A stretch of 64,000 nucleotides of DNA from JAWWOW01 sp033851265 (GTDB lineage: Bacteria > Actinomycetota > Actinomycetes > JAWWOW01). The DNA lies in the NCBI GenBank assembly GCA_033851265.1, contig JAWWOW010000023.1, positions 1-64,000 on the forward strand. Direction: 5' to 3'. Made by a program: the position numbers and the translations under genes. The notes below the pieces were generated by a model that worked only from the letters and a program-made list of their open reading frames with translations, was not told the origin of the DNA and searched no databases. How positions within the stretch are numbered: the stretch's first letter is position 1; every line of letters starts with the position of its first letter. Positions 34,009-44,059 of this stretch are shown here, piece after piece.

Positions 34009-34646
34009 ACGCTGACCAGGGTCAGTTTTGCGTCCAGCTGCCGTTCGACGAGGGGGAGTACGTCGGCAACGGTGACATCGCGACCGAGCTCGCGGGACAG
34101 TGATGTCACCGTCGCATCCGTGATCCCGCACGGCACGATCTGATCGAACGCGGTCATCGCACAGTCGCAGTTCAAGGCGAATCCGTGCATCGTCACACAG
34201 CGAGATACACGTACGCCGATGGCGGCGACCTTGCGGTCGGGGCCGCGGTCGTCGGCGAGAACCCAAACGCCCGTACGACCGTGAATGCGTCCCGTCTCGA
34301 GACCCACGTCAGCACACGCACCGATGAGCGCGTCCTCCATACGGCGCACATAGGCGACGACATCGATGGGGCGCGGCAACGCGACGATCGGGTAGCCGGT
34401 CAGCTGGCCAGGGCCATGCCAGGTGATCCGGCCGCCACGGTCGACATCGACAACGGGTGTCCCGTCGCTGGGCCGCTCCCACGGCTCGGTGCGCTTGCCC
34501 GCGGTGTAGACGGGTTCGTGCTCGAGCAGCAGCACTGTGTCGGGTACCTCATCCGCGATCCGAGACGCGTGCAGTGCGCGCTGCAATTGCCAGGCCTCGT
34601 CGTAGGCAACCAAGCCAGGCAGGCGACGGAACGCCAGCGCACTCAC
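34005..34646 (-). CDS. lipB: Octanoyl-[ACP]:protein N-octanoyltransferase
   Basis: A 213-residue enzyme transferring octanoate from acyl carrier protein to lipoyl domains, before LipA adds sulfur. Family motifs: [18 protein letters not shown], the catalytic lysine in [23 protein letters not shown] and the catalytic cysteine in IVPCGITD. Length typical. Minus strand, overlapping the convergent membrane-protein gene by 4 nt and divergent from the pseudokinase gene. Confidence 0.97.
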   Translation of the reverse strand: MSALAFRRLPGLVAYDEAWQLQRALHASRIADEVPDTVLLLEHEPVYTAGKRTEPWERPSDGTPVVDVDRGGRITWHGPGQLTGYPIVALPRPIDVVAYVRRMEDALIGACADVGLETGRIHGRTGVWVLADDRGPDRKVAAIGVRVSRCVTMHGFALNCDCAMTAFDQIVPCGITDATVTSLSRELGRDVTVADVLPLVERQLDAKLTLVSV

Positions 34647-34694
34647 GTGTTCAGAGTACGACGCTCCCGCGGCCTGTGGAGAACTCCTGCAGGG

Positions 34695-35924
34695 ATGCGC
34701 CCATCAGTTCACACTGCGCGGGTGACCGACGGCTGGGAGCTCGACGGCTACATCGTCGTGGCACCGATTACGCAATCGGCGGGTGTCGACCTGTGGCGCG
34801 GCCGCGACCGGTCAACAGGTGGGGCGGTGTCCCTGCGTCGACTACCAACATCGGCGTACCCCGGCGCCGCTGTGCGCAGAGTCTTTGCGCGCCTGAGTGC
34901 TGTGCCGTTCGTGGTGCAGGCACGCGCCATCGTCGAGACAGCCGATGCAACGGTGATCGTCCACGATCTGCCCACTGGCGGGACTCTTAGCGGATTGCTG
35001 GACCTACGCACGCATGTGTCGGACGGTGAAGTTGTCACGATCGGAGTTCCGCTCTGCAACGCGCTCGCGGCCGCACACGAGCGAGGGCTCGTGCATGGTC
35101 ACGTCGATGCGCATGCCGTGGTGTTCGACGCCGATGGCTGTCCCGGCCTCTTGTGGCCCGGCGGGGCAGACCGAGACGACCGCGTCGATGACACGCGTTC
35201 GTTGCGCGCGCTGCTGACATCGATGCTGGACGAGCACTCCACCGCCGCGCTTCGGAACGCACTTGCGGCGGACAGCGATGCCAACCAACTGGCCTACGAA
35301 CTACTGCGATCCGCTCCGGCCACACCGGTCCGCTTGCGCCGCCCCCGCGGTCGCCAGGCTGTCGTGCGTGCGCCGCGGCCGGTGCGCCATGCACGCCGGC
35401 GGTTGCTGCCCGTGCTTGCCGCCGTTGTCGCGCTGATTGGCGCCGTGGCCGGCGGCGTCAGTTGGGCGAGAACGAGTCCAGATCGCGCACCGACGATCCC
35501 GGCGATTGCCTCGTCACCGCCGCCCACAGTTGCCACAGTTGCCACAGTTGATTGGCGCACCGTGATGCAGCAACTGGACACTCGACGTGATCGCGCGTTC
35601 GCCACCGGGGATGCCGATGAGCTGCGACTCCTCTACGTCGAATCGTCCACGCCGTTGGCCGTCGACGAGGCAGCGTTGGGTTCGCTAACCCGGCGCGACC
35701 TTCGGGCGCGCGGGTTGCGGCTGACGATCGTGTCGGTTACCGCGGTCAAGGCCGATGCGTCGAGCGCCTTGTTGCACGTTGTCGACCAGTTGCCGGCGTA
35801 CGACATTGTCGATGCTCGCGGCCGCGTTGCCGCGCATCACCCTGCGCGTGGCTTGCGCAGCTGGCGGGTTGAGTTGAAGCGCATCGGCGGCGCGTGGCGC
35901 ATCGCCACCGTCCGCAGCGTCTAG
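34695..35924 (+). CDS. Membrane-anchored pseudokinase-like protein
   Basis: A 409-residue protein. Residues about 10-200 look like a degenerate Hanks-type kinase: a [34 protein letters not shown]-lobe, an [26 protein letters not shown] catalytic-loop remnant where HRDLKPxN is replaced by HGHVDAHAV, and a truncated C-lobe without a DFG aspartate. A basic stretch, one transmembrane helix (about 236-258) and an external domain (about 290-409, SnoaL/NTF2-like in pattern) follow. The loss of the catalytic Asp/Lys and DFG suggests a non-catalytic scaffold, like the MviN-associated FhaA partner pseudokinases. ATG 34695 is the longest likely start; GTG 34722 is the alternative. It converges with the TIGR01777 epimerase gene, overlapping 4 nt. 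Confidence 0.65.
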   Translation: MRPSVHTARVTDGWELDGYIVVAPITQSAGVDLWRGRDRSTGGAVSLRRLPTSAYPGAAVRRVFARLSAVPFVVQARAIVETADATVIVHDLPTGGTLSGLLDLRTHVSDGEVVTIGVPLCNALAAAHERGLVHGHVDAHAVVFDADGCPGLLWPGGADRDDRVDDTRSLRALLTSMLDEHSTAALRNALAADSDANQLAYELLRSAPATPVRLRRPRGRQAVVRAPRPVRHARRRLLPVLAAVVALIGAVAGGVSWARTSPDRAPTIPAIASSPPPTVATVATVDWRTVMQQLDTRRDRAFATGDADELRLLYVESSTPLAVDEAALGSLTRRDLRARGLRLTIVSVTAVKADASSALLHVVDQLPAYDIVDARGRVAAHHPARGLRSWRVELKRIGGAWRIATVRSV

Positions 35925-36844
35925 CCGAGCTCAACCGCGAGCGCGGAATCGATGTCGGTGTGGGTGAAGGTAAAGCCGGCCTGCTCGAGCCGACGTGGCA
36001 GCACCTTTTGGCTGACGAGTGGTCCCTCGTCGGCGAATTCGCCGATGACGCCACGGAGCGCAAAGGCCGGCACGGGCACAACCGCCGGACGGTGCAACGC
36101 ATGACCGATGGCTCGGACCCATTCCTTGTTGCGCACCGGCCGAGGAGCTGTGAGGTTAACCGGCCCGCTGACGGCGTCGTCGTCGAGGAGAAAGCGCATG
36201 GCCGCGATCTGGTCGGTCAGGGATATCCATGACACCCACTGTTTTCCCGACCCGAGCGGTCCTCCGATACCTGCCTTGAACAAGCCGAGCACCGAGACAG
36301 GTACGCCGAGTGCCGAGACCTTGCCGCCGAGGCTGCCGCCCGTGTCCGCCATCACGACACCCGTGCGCAGGTGAACCGTGCGCACGCCGGCGTCCTGGGC
36401 GGGGCGAGCAGCTTTTTCCCAGTCGCGGACGACCTCAGCAAAGAACCCGTCGCCGTTCGGTGCCGACTCGTCGACCTCATGGTCGCCGGTGTCGCCGTAG
36501 TAGCCGATTGCGGATCCGGCCAGCAGCACGCGCGGTTTGGGATCGAGTGCTGCTATTGCCTTGGCAATCGTCGCGGTCCCGTCGACGCGTGAGTTGCGGA
36601 TCTCCTGCTTGTAGGTCGTGGTCCATCGCTTGTCACCGACACCCGCACCCGCGAGGTGCACGACGGCATCGACTCCGGCGAGACCATCCAGATCGATCGT
36701 TCGAGCTGCGGGGTCCCAGCGGACCTCACCGGGTGCGGACGGCGTACGCCGGACAAGTCGGCGTACCTCGTGACCGTCGCCCACCAACGACGTGACAAGC
36801 GCGAAGCCGATCAGACCATTCGAGCCAGTGACAGCAACCTTCAC
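35921..36844 (-). CDS. TIGR01777-family NAD(P)-dependent epimerase/dehydratase-like protein
   Basis: A 307-residue extended-SDR protein with the N-terminal VAVTGSNGLIG dinucleotide loop (about 3-13), VVHLAGAGV and the TIGR01777 hallmark GSAIGYYGDTGDHEVDESAPNGDGFFAEVVRDWE (active-site Tyr in IGYYG) plus C-terminal DUF1731-like VPAFALRGVIGEFADEGPLVSQKVLPRRLEQAGFTF. Substrate unknown. The GTG start lies 3 nt after the sucB stop, so it is cotranscribed with lpdA-sucB; the same sucB-SDR-lipB-lipA order is found in mycobacteria. Confidence 0.9.
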   Translation of the reverse strand: MKVAVTGSNGLIGFALVTSLVGDGHEVRRLVRRTPSAPGEVRWDPAARTIDLDGLAGVDAVVHLAGAGVGDKRWTTTYKQEIRNSRVDGTATIAKAIAALDPKPRVLLAGSAIGYYGDTGDHEVDESAPNGDGFFAEVVRDWEKAARPAQDAGVRTVHLRTGVVMADTGGSLGGKVSALGVPVSVLGLFKAGIGGPLGSGKQWVSWISLTDQIAAMRFLLDDDAVSGPVNLTAPRPVRNKEWVRAIGHALHRPAVVPVPAFALRGVIGEFADEGPLVSQKVLPRRLEQAGFTFTHTDIDSALAVELG

Positions 36845-36847
36845 GCG

Positions 36848-38260
36848 TTAGAGACCAAGGTCGGCTTCGAACGCGCCTTCCTCTAGGCGCTCCTTCACCG
36901 TGACGAGGAAGCGGGCGGCATCGGCACCGTCGACGAGACGGTGGTCGTAGGTCAGCGCGAGGTAGACCATCGAGCGGATCGCGATGACTTCACCCACACC
37001 GCGGTCGTCGACCACGACCGGGCGCTTGACGACGGCGCCAGTGCCGAGGATTCCGACCTGCGGTTGGTTGATGATCGGGGTGTCGAACAGCGCACCGCGC
37101 GATCCGGTGTTGGTCAACGTGAACGTGCCGCCGCCGAGCTCGTCGGGGGTGACCTTGTTGGAGCGGGTGCGTTCGGCCAGGTCGGCGATCTTGCGTGCCA
37201 ACCCGCCGAGGTTGAGGTCACCGGCGTTGCGGATGACGGGCACCAACAGTCCCCGGTCCGTGTCGACCGCAATGCCAAGGTGCTCGGCGTCGTGATAGGT
37301 GACCTCGCCCTTCTCGACGTCGATCGACGCATTGAGGGACGGGTGGGCCTTCAGCGCTTCACACGTCGCGATGGCGAAGAACGGCAGGAAGGACAGTTTC
37401 ACGCCTTCGCGCTTCTCGAACGCATCCTTCGCCTGCCGGCGCACCGTCGCGATGCGAGTGACGTCGACCTCGACGACCGTCGTCAACTGCGCCGAGGTCT
37501 GCAACGACTCGACCATGCGAGCAGCGATGACACTGCGCAGGCGCGACAGCTTCTCGGTGCGACCGCGTGCCTGCGTGACCGCAGCGGCACGTTGCGGGTC
37601 GCGTTGGCTGGGGGCAGTGCTTGTCGCGGCAGCGGCCGCGGGTGCTGACGCCGCGGCCGGCTCAGCCGCCGGCTTGCGACCACCGCCGGCCTTTGCTGCG
37701 TCGAGGACGTCCTGCTTACGGATGCGACCGCCCACACCGGTGCCGCTGATCTGCGACAGGTCGACACCCTGCTCGGAGGCGAGTCGGCGTACGAGCGGGG
37801 TCACGTACGACGGGTCCGCGCCACCGTCGCCGTCGCTGGGAGCTGGCGCGGGCGGCTCTTTCGGCGATTCTTGGGCAGTCGGCTGCGCGGGCTCCGGTTC
37901 GGGCTCGGGCTCGGGCTCCGCCGCCACCGCTTCGCGCTGCTCGACCGGCGCGGCTTCCTCCGCGGCCGGCTGCTCCTTTTCTTCGGTGGGTGCCTCAGCC
38001 GAAGCGCCGGACCCGTCACCGTCGCCGTCACCGATGACCGCGAGCTCGGCGCCGACCTCGACGGTCTCGTCCTCCGCCACCTTGATGCTCTGCAGTACGC
38101 CCGACGCGGGCGACGGGATCTCGGTGTCGACCTTGTCGGTGGAGACCTCGAGCAGCGGCTCGTCGGCTTCGACCCGCTCGCCCTCCTTCTTCAGCCAACG
38201 GGTGACCGTGCCCTCGGACACACTCTCGCCGAGTCTCGGCATCGTGACGGAGACGGACAT
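36848..38260 (-). CDS. sucB: 2-oxoglutarate dehydrogenase-type E2, dihydrolipoamide acyltransferase
   Basis: A 470-residue E2 subunit. One lipoyl domain (about 1-75) carries the lipoylation site [12 protein letters not shown] long acidic, Ala/Pro/Glu-rich linker (about 80-150) leads to the E1/E3-binding domain ([34 protein letters not shown], about 155-190), an Ala-rich linker, and the catalytic core (about 235-470) ending in [15 protein letters not shown]. It transfers acyl groups from lipoamide to CoA in a 2-oxoacid dehydrogenase complex; no E1 is in the window. lpdA (E3) is 15 nt upstream. AGGAGG lies upstream of the ATG at 11 nt. In actinobacteria this locus serves as E2 for both pyruvate and 2-oxoglutarate complexes, so the symbol is by family. 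Confidence 0.93.
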   Translation of the reverse strand: MSVSVTMPRLGESVSEGTVTRWLKKEGERVEADEPLLEVSTDKVDTEIPSPASGVLQSIKVAEDETVEVGAELAVIGDGDGDGSGASAEAPTEEKEQPAAEEAAPVEQREAVAAEPEPEPEPEPAQPTAQESPKEPPAPAPSDGDGGADPSYVTPLVRRLASEQGVDLSQISGTGVGGRIRKQDVLDAAKAGGGRKPAAEPAAASAPAAAAATSTAPSQRDPQRAAAVTQARGRTEKLSRLRSVIAARMVESLQTSAQLTTVVEVDVTRIATVRRQAKDAFEKREGVKLSFLPFFAIATCEALKAHPSLNASIDVEKGEVTYHDAEHLGIAVDTDRGLLVPVIRNAGDLNLGGLARKIADLAERTRSNKVTPDELGGGTFTLTNTGSRGALFDTPIINQPQVGILGTGAVVKRPVVVDDRGVGEVIAIRSMVYLALTYDHRLVDGADAARFLVTVKERLEEGAFEADLGL

Positions 38261-38275
38261 GATGAGCAGCGCCTC

Positions 38276-39661
38276 CTAGGCGTGGGCGTGCAGTGGCTTG
38301 CCGGCAAGCGCGAGATGCGCCTCACCGAGTGCTTCGGACATCGTCGGATGCGGATGAATGAGCTGAGCAACTTCGGCGGGCAGTGCTTCCCAGTTGGTGA
38401 TGAGCTGGGCCTCGGCGATGAGGTCACCGACGCGAGCACCAACCATGTGTACGCCGACCACCGGACCGTCCTTCGCAGCGATCACCTTGACGGCACCCGC
38501 TGTCTGCAAAATCTGCGCGCGCCCGTTGCCAGCGAGGTCGTAGGTGAACTCTGTCGTTTCGATGCCGCGTTCGGTTGCCTGCGCGGCAGTGATGCCGATG
38601 GACGCGACCTCTGGGTCGGAATAGGTGATGCGCGGCACGTTGTCGTAGTCGATCGGCGCGGGGTTCAGACCGCCGAGACGTTCCGCAACCATGATGCCCT
38701 CGGCGAATGCCAGGTGCGCCAGCTGCAAACCGGGACGCAGGTCGCCAACGGCGGAGATCGTGTCGATGTTCGTCTGGCAGTGCTCGTCAACGGTGACGAA
38801 GCCACGATCCATGGCGATACCGACCTCGACGTACCCCAAGCCCTCCGACACTGGGCCGCGTCCGGGTGCCACCAGCAGAAGCTCGGCCTCGAGCGTCGTG
38901 CCGCCTTCGATCGTCACGGTCACGCCGTCGCCGGTCGTCTTGACGCCTTCGACCTTTGCGCCGACCTGGAAGTTGATTTTCCGACGGCGGAAGGCGCGCT
39001 CGATCAGCTTGGAGCTCGACTCGTCCTCCGGCGGAAGGAGTCTCGGCAACATCTCGACGATCGTCACCTCGGCACCGAACGACTTCCAGACGCTGGCGAA
39101 CTCCACGCCGATCACACCGCCGCCGAGCACGATGACGGACGCCGGCACGCGATCAAGCCGCAGTGCGTCCTCGCTTGTGATGACGCGCTCGTGGTCGATG
39201 TCGATGCCCGGGATCTGTCGAGGCTGCGAACCAGTGGCCAGCAGAACGTGGCGACCCTCGATCGTCTGGTCGCCAACCTTGATAGCGGTCGGGCTGACGA
39301 GTTTCCCGTCGCCTTCGACCACCTCGATCTTGCGGCTCTTCACCAAACCGGTCAGACCCTTGTACAGGCGGTCGACGACCTTGTCCTTGTAGCCGTTGAC
39401 TCCGGCCATGTTGATGCCGTCGAGGCTGGCCTTCACGCCGACCGCCTCGGACTCGCGGGTCGAGTCGGCGACCTCGGCGGCGTGCAGCAGGGCTTTGGTC
39501 GGGATACAGCCGCGGTGGAGGCAGGTGCCGCCGACCTTGTCGCGCTCGACCATCACCACGCGCAGCCCGAGCTCGGCGGCGCGGAGCGCGCTCGCATACC
39601 CGCCGCTGCCTGCTCCGAGGATGACGAGGTCCGCTGGACCGCTCCCACTGCCGTTCGCCAC
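38276..39661 (-). CDS. lpdA: Dihydrolipoamide dehydrogenase (E3)
   Basis: A 461-residue flavoprotein that reoxidises the dihydrolipoyl groups of SucB with NAD+. FAD loop LVILGAGSGGYASALRAAELG, redox-active disulfide GGTCLHRGCIPTKALL, NAD loop VIVLGGGVIGVEFASVW, SAVGDLRPGLQLAHLAFAEG and the C-terminal His-Glu dyad in HPHPTMSEALGEAHLA are all present. GTG 39661 is chosen: AGGAG lies 5 nt upstream and the family begins here; an ATG at 39703 would add 14 residues. First gene of the lpdA-sucB-epimerase unit. Confidence 0.97.
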   Translation of the reverse strand: MANGSGSGPADLVILGAGSGGYASALRAAELGLRVVMVERDKVGGTCLHRGCIPTKALLHAAEVADSTRESEAVGVKASLDGINMAGVNGYKDKVVDRLYKGLTGLVKSRKIEVVEGDGKLVSPTAIKVGDQTIEGRHVLLATGSQPRQIPGIDIDHERVITSEDALRLDRVPASVIVLGGGVIGVEFASVWKSFGAEVTIVEMLPRLLPPEDESSSKLIERAFRRRKINFQVGAKVEGVKTTGDGVTVTIEGGTTLEAELLLVAPGRGPVSEGLGYVEVGIAMDRGFVTVDEHCQTNIDTISAVGDLRPGLQLAHLAFAEGIMVAERLGGLNPAPIDYDNVPRITYSDPEVASIGITAAQATERGIETTEFTYDLAGNGRAQILQTAGAVKVIAAKDGPVVGVHMVGARVGDLIAEAQLITNWEALPAEVAQLIHPHPTMSEALGEAHLALAGKPLHAHA

Positions 39662-39767
39662 GGAGGCTCCTCGAGTCGACCACGTTGCTGGCTGCGGTTT
39701 CATTCTTCCACTCGCGGGCGCGCTAGGGGGGCGGCGGTCTGGCGGCCTCGGCGGCTACCGTGCGCGG

Positions 39768-40082
39768 ATGCCTCTGTTCCGGCGGCGCCGTACCGCTGCG
39801 CCTGCCCGCGCCAACCACGGCGAGGGCGTGCGCCACCTCGAGGAGTGGGCGCAGTCACGTCGCGGTGTCGAAGCATTCGTGGAGCCGCAGACCGCAGTCA
39901 CGGACACGACCGTGCTGCTTGTCGCGGCGACGGGGGAGTGGACCCGGCGTCGGGTCGACGGCCCGAAGGCTGCGGCCGACTTCGCGCGGCGGATCGGCAT
40001 TCCGGTGTACGACGCGCAGATCGTGGGCTACCCGCAGCGCATGCGGGACTGGAACGCGCGCAAGTCCGCAGACGGCGACTAG
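39768..40082 (+). CDS. Small conserved-type protein of unknown function
   Basis: A 104-residue protein beginning with a basic MPLFRRRRTAAPARANH segment, then VRHLEEWAQSRRGVEAFVEPQTAVTDTTVLLVAATGEWTRRRVDGPKAAADFARRIGIPVYDAQIVGYPQRMRDWNARK. The pattern matches actinobacterial small proteins located beside lpdA/pepA; no function known to me. Divergent from lpdA. A strong hairpin terminator follows. Confidence 0.75.
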   Translation: MPLFRRRRTAAPARANHGEGVRHLEEWAQSRRGVEAFVEPQTAVTDTTVLLVAATGEWTRRRVDGPKAAADFARRIGIPVYDAQIVGYPQRMRDWNARKSADGD

Positions 40083-40093
40083 CCGGACATGAC

Positions 40094-40131
40094 AGAAGCG
40101 AGGCGCCCTCGGGGATGAGCGCCTCGCTTCT
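40094..40131. terminator. Bidirectional 13-bp hairpin terminator
   Basis: AGAAGCGAGGCGC (40094-40106) pairs perfectly with 40119-40131 around a 12-nt loop, between two convergent genes. Confidence 0.8.
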
Positions 40132-40155
40132 GGCCTGAGCTATTTGGTTCTGCCG

Positions 40156-40677
40156 TCAGTCGTTGCCGCTGCCGGGGCCGCTGTTGCTGTTGTCGTCAGC
40201 GTTGTCGCCACTGTTGTCGCCGTGGCCGGGACCGCTGTGGTCGTTGTTGTCGCCATCGTCGTTGGTGTTGCCGGGACCGCTGTTGTCTCCGTGCTGACCA
40301 TCGTCGTTCGGGCCGTCGTCGTCGGCGTGCTCACCGTCGTCGCCCGCGCTCTCGCTTGGTTCTGGCGTCGGGTCATCGGTTGCCTCGGTACCCGGGGCGT
40401 CGCCGGGGCCTTGGTCCGCGGTGCCGTCGTCGTCGGTGCTGTTCGCGGAAGGCGTGCTGCGCGGGCTCGGCGAACTGCCGGCCGTTCCGGGGGCGTCGCC
40501 GGGACCTTGGTCAGCGGTGCCGTCGTCGGTCGTGTTTTGGACGACAGATGGAGGGGCAGTCGAGCTCGCGGCAGTCAGGGCCACCGCGGTGCCGGTGCCC
40601 CCAGCGGCGGCAAGGCCGAAGAGAAGAACAAGGACGCGAAGCCGGTCACGAGCGGCGGCAGCGATGGTGCGGAGCAT
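40156..40677 (-). CDS. Secreted Asp/Gly/Asn-rich low-complexity protein
   Basis: A 173-residue protein. An N-terminal signal sequence or membrane helix (RLRVLVLLFGLAAAGGTGTAVALTAA, about 12-37) is followed by disordered, very acidic sequence. It contains two copies of DDGTADQGPGDAPGT (about 51-65 and 83-97) and a C-terminal run of GDNSGPG/HSGPGHGDNSG-type units rich in D, N, G and H. The aspartate-rich repeats suggest a calcium-binding or wall-associated coat protein, but nothing proves this. GGAGG precedes the ATG at about 5 nt. It follows pepA on the same strand by 73 nt in the other direction of coding order (pepA ends at 40751), so both may share a transcript. Confidence 0.7.
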   Translation of the reverse strand: MLRTIAAAARDRLRVLVLLFGLAAAGGTGTAVALTAASSTAPPSVVQNTTDDGTADQGPGDAPGTAGSSPSPRSTPSANSTDDDGTADQGPGDAPGTEATDDPTPEPSESAGDDGEHADDDGPNDDGQHGDNSGPGNTNDDGDNNDHSGPGHGDNSGDNADDNSNSGPGSGND

Positions 40678-40750
40678 GAGGTCCTCCGGGTGGGGTCAGG
40701 CACTGTCAGGAGGTACATCGCGCTCGCAAGTGGTCCGTTACAGGCAATTC

Positions 40751-42268
40751 TCAGAAAACTCCGGCGGCGACGTCGTCGATCAGCTGGACGAGCGTGCGTA
40801 CCGCGGCGCCGGTGCCCCCCTTCGGCGTGTAGCCGTAGGCCTCGCCCTGGTTGTACGCCGGGCCGGCGATGTCGACGTGCGCCCACGGCACACCGTCGGG
40901 CACGAACTCTTTGAGGAACAAGCCGGCAACAAGCATTCCGCCCATCCGCTCGCCGAGGTTCGATAGGTCGGCGATCCCCGAATCCAGCGAAGGGCGCAGC
41001 TCGGGTGGGAGCGGCATCGGCCACAGTGCTTCCCCGGCGCGGCCCGCGGCATCAACGATCGCCGTACGCAGGTCGTCGTTGTTGGACATCACGGCGCCGG
41101 TGTGACTGCCGAGCGCCACAAGTTGGGCGCCCGTCAACGTGGCCACGTCGATGATCAGGTCGGGGTTGTCCTCGCTCGCGCGCGAAATCGCGTCCGCGAG
41201 GATGAGTCGGCCCTCGGCATCGGTGTTGACGACCTCGACCGTCTTACCGCCACGCATCGTCAACACGTCAGACGGGCGGATCGCCGTACCCCCGGGCATG
41301 TTCTCCGCAGCCGGTGCGTAACCGATGACGTTGACGCGCGGTTTCAGCGCCGCGACCACCTGCATCGTTGCGATGACCGCAGCGGCCCCGCTCATGTCTG
41401 CCTTCATCCACTCCATCGCCTGCGCGGGCTTCAGTGAAAGGCCGCCCGAATCAAACGTCACGCCTTTGCCGACCAACGCGACGGTCTTCTTCGCGCGGGG
41501 GTGCTCGTAGGCGAGTCGGATGAGCCGTGGTGGGTTCTCGGAGCCAGCACCGACGCCGAGCAGCCCGCCGTACCCGCCCTTGCGCAGGGCCTTCTCGTTG
41601 AGCACCTCGATCGCGAGCCCGGTGTCCTCGGCGATTGTGCGGGCGGCATCGGCGAGCGCGGCCGGGTGGAGGTCCGCCGCGGGAGTGTTCGAGAGATCAC
41701 GCGTCAGGGCAACGCCCGCGCAAACGATCTCGGCACGGCGCACCGCGTCCTTCAGATCCTTGCCGGCGGTTGCGTGTGTGAGCACGGTCGCGCTCTCGGG
41801 AGGCGGCAGTTGCGCACCCGTCGTGCGGTACTTCCGGAAGCGGTAGCCCCCGAGTAGCAGACCTTCGGCCACGGCGGACACCGTCGCTGGGATTGCAGCG
41901 CCGCCAGTCAGCGCCAATGTGGTCGCGACGTTGTCGACACCGTCGAGTCCGCGCATGGCTGCACCTGCTGCTCGACGCAGGGCTTCGTGGTCGTACGGCG
42001 TCTCCGCTGGCGGTGCGTCGCCGAGCCCGGTGGCGACGAGCACGGGAGCGTTGATGGCCCCGAGCGTCGGGATGCGAACGACCTCATCGCGTCGTCCCGT
42101 CACACCCATCTCTGCGAGCGTCGCCGTCAAGCGACCGTCGAAACCCGCATCGACCGTTTCGGTGCCGGGTGCGAGCAACGGTCCATCTGGCGTGCTCGCC
42201 ACCCCGATGATCACCGCGTCGGCTTTGACCGTTGCGGGGTCGGCCGAGACAAGCCGGACGGTCGTCAC
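40751..42268 (-). CDS. pepA: Leucyl aminopeptidase (M17)
   Basis: A 505-residue dizinc/dimanganese aminopeptidase releasing N-terminal residues from peptides. The N-terminal macro-like domain (about 1-170) precedes the catalytic domain with VGKGVTFDSGGLSLKPAQAMEWMKADMSGAA (metal Lys and Asp) and VVNTDAEGRLILADA (the M17 NTDAEGR signature), and the C-terminal WAHVDIAGPAYNQGEAYGYTPKGGTGAAVRTL. GTG start. It diverges from gcvT. Confidence 0.96.
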   Translation of the reverse strand: MTTVRLVSADPATVKADAVIIGVASTPDGPLLAPGTETVDAGFDGRLTATLAEMGVTGRRDEVVRIPTLGAINAPVLVATGLGDAPPAETPYDHEALRRAAGAAMRGLDGVDNVATTLALTGGAAIPATVSAVAEGLLLGGYRFRKYRTTGAQLPPPESATVLTHATAGKDLKDAVRRAEIVCAGVALTRDLSNTPAADLHPAALADAARTIAEDTGLAIEVLNEKALRKGGYGGLLGVGAGSENPPRLIRLAYEHPRAKKTVALVGKGVTFDSGGLSLKPAQAMEWMKADMSGAAAVIATMQVVAALKPRVNVIGYAPAAENMPGGTAIRPSDVLTMRGGKTVEVVNTDAEGRLILADAISRASEDNPDLIIDVATLTGAQLVALGSHTGAVMSNNDDLRTAIVDAAGRAGEALWPMPLPPELRPSLDSGIADLSNLGERMGGMLVAGLFLKEFVPDGVPWAHVDIAGPAYNQGEAYGYTPKGGTGAAVRTLVQLIDDVAAGVF

Positions 42269-42358
42269 ATGGGCTCCGCATCATCGAGGAGTGGGTGGCG
42301 GTGAGGCTGTCGATGGTAGTCGTGGTGATTCTCGCTACGTGCGTTAACGTCGCGGCTC

Positions 42359-43471
42359 GTGGCAGACAGCACCGGCTCGCTCAAGCACTCGCCATTGGAC
42401 GACCGGCATCGGGCACTCGGCGCCAAGATGGCGGACTTCGGCGGCTGGGAGATGCCGATCGAGTATCCGGGTGGCGGTGTCCTGCGTGAGCACGAGGCAG
42501 TGCGGACCGCCGTTGGCGTCTTCGACGTCAGCCATCTCGGCAAGGCCACGGTGCGAGGTCCGGGGGCTGCGGCGTACGTCGATGGTTGCCTGACCAACGC
42601 ACTCGACCGCATCAAGCCGGGTCAGGCGCAGTACACATTGTGCTGCGACGACGCGAGCGGCGGTGTTGTCGACGACCTGATCGTCTACCTGCGCTCGGAC
42701 GATGACGTCCTCCTGGTGCCTAACGCCGCGAACACCGCAGAGGTCGTACGTCGGCTCCGTGCGTCTGCGCCGCCAGAGCTCGAGATTGCCGACCGGCACG
42801 AGGACTACGGCGTTATCGCCGTACAGGGTCCGCGGTCAGGCGATCTGTTGGACAGCATCGGTCTGCCAACGACGCACGGCTACATGTCGTTCACGGAGAC
42901 CGACTGGCATGGCGACGTGGTTGTCGTCTGCCGCACCGGTTACACCGGTGAGCACGGCTACGAGCTGTTGCCGGCGGCCGAGGATGCCGGTGCGATCTGG
43001 GATGCGTTGCTAGAGGCGGGAACGCCGTTCGGCGTACTGCCGTGTGGGCTCGGTGCCCGGGACACGTTGCGCACCGAGATGGGTTACCCGTTGCATGGTC
43101 ACGAGTTGTCGTTGGACGTGACACCCGTGCAGGCCGGTCTCGGGTGGGCCGTCGGCTGGGACAAGCCAACGTTTTGGGGACGCGACGTGCTTGTCGCCGA
43201 ACGTGCGAACGGCCCGTCGCGTCGGCTGCGGGGCTTGCTGGCCAACGATCGGGCGATCCCGCGGCCCGAGATGCCGGTCAGGTCGAGTGACGGCACCGAC
43301 GTCGGCCACGTGACGAGCGGAACGTTCTCGCCGACCCTTCGCAAGGGCATCGGGCTCGCGCTGCTCGACAGCTCCGTCAACGAAGGCGACGAGGTTGTCG
43401 TCGATGTGCGCGGCCGCCCCGGCATCATGCAGGTCGTGAAGCCACCGTTCGTGGACGCATCCCCGCGCTAA
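42359..43471 (+). CDS. gcvT: Glycine cleavage system T protein (aminomethyltransferase)
   Basis: A 370-residue folate-dependent enzyme that transfers the methylene group from the lipoylated H protein to tetrahydrofolate and releases ammonia. Family blocks: [52 protein letters not shown] (catalytic Asp in FDVSH), [43 protein letters not shown] and the OB-like C-terminus [24 protein letters not shown] start. It depends on lipoate from LipA/LipB encoded nearby. Other gcv genes are not in the window. Confidence 0.96.
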   Translation: MADSTGSLKHSPLDDRHRALGAKMADFGGWEMPIEYPGGGVLREHEAVRTAVGVFDVSHLGKATVRGPGAAAYVDGCLTNALDRIKPGQAQYTLCCDDASGGVVDDLIVYLRSDDDVLLVPNAANTAEVVRRLRASAPPELEIADRHEDYGVIAVQGPRSGDLLDSIGLPTTHGYMSFTETDWHGDVVVVCRTGYTGEHGYELLPAAEDAGAIWDALLEAGTPFGVLPCGLGARDTLRTEMGYPLHGHELSLDVTPVQAGLGWAVGWDKPTFWGRDVLVAERANGPSRRLRGLLANDRAIPRPEMPVRSSDGTDVGHVTSGTFSPTLRKGIGLALLDSSVNEGDEVVVDVRGRPGIMQVVKPPFVDASPR

Positions 43472-44037
43472 CGGCGCGTGAGGGTGGTCAGCTGCTCCTC
43501 TAGGCGGTGGATCGCGGCCTGAATCTGCTCAACGTCGCCCTTGGTCGCAGTCTGATGTTCCGGCTTCAGCGTGACGACGACGGAGCCCCCTGGTTCGAGA
43601 ACGACCTCGTCCGTCTGCCGTACGTCGGCCGCTCCTTGTACCCGGAGCGTGGTCTCCAAGTCAGCTCGTCGCAAGCCTTCGCGACGAAGCGCTGAAGCGT
43701 CGAAACGACCGTCTCGCGCCAGGATTGTCGGCGTTCCTTCGAAGAGCGCAGCCGTGTGCTTGTTCTGTCCGGCGGTTCGGACGACGAAGCTGTTGACCGC
43801 GATGAGCACCGTCGCCCCGAGCAGCCCACCGAGAAGTGAGTTGTCGTTGCCGATGATGGAGTTTTGAACGACGTTGGAGAGCAGCAAGATGACGACGAGA
43901 TCAAACGAATTGAGCTGGGCTAGGTCCCGCTTTCCACCGAGACGGATCAGGACGGCAATCCCGATGTAGACCGCAACGGTTCGGATGACCTTCTCGGAGA
44001 TGGGGATGCCGATGGTGAACAGGTCGTGGCTGATCAC
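43468..44037 (-). CDS. DUF421 (YetF/YrbG-like) membrane protein
   Basis: A 189-residue protein with three N-terminal membrane helices (about 17-35, 46-62, 68-86), the segment [37 protein letters not shown] typical of DUF421, and a cytosolic domain [37 protein letters not shown]-terminal coiled segment ends the protein. Function is unknown. GGAGG lies 5 nt before the GTG start. The end overlaps gcvT by 4 nt (convergent). Confidence 0.88.
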   Translation of the reverse strand: MISHDLFTIGIPISEKVIRTVAVYIGIAVLIRLGGKRDLAQLNSFDLVVILLLSNVVQNSIIGNDNSLLGGLLGATVLIAVNSFVVRTAGQNKHTAALFEGTPTILARDGRFDASALRREGLRRADLETTLRVQGAADVRQTDEVVLEPGGSVVVTLKPEHQTATKGDVEQIQAAIHRLEEQLTTLTRR

Positions 44038-44059
44038 GGGTTCCTCCTTGGTTGCAACC

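Noticed and set aside
37871..40138. A 755-codon open frame on the plus strand
   Set aside because: It is antisense to sucB and lpdA, which have full catalytic motifs. Same cause as above.
42269..42358. Glycine riboswitch before gcvT
   Set aside because: Only 90 nt separate pepA and gcvT, and no paired glycine-aptamer cores are seen.
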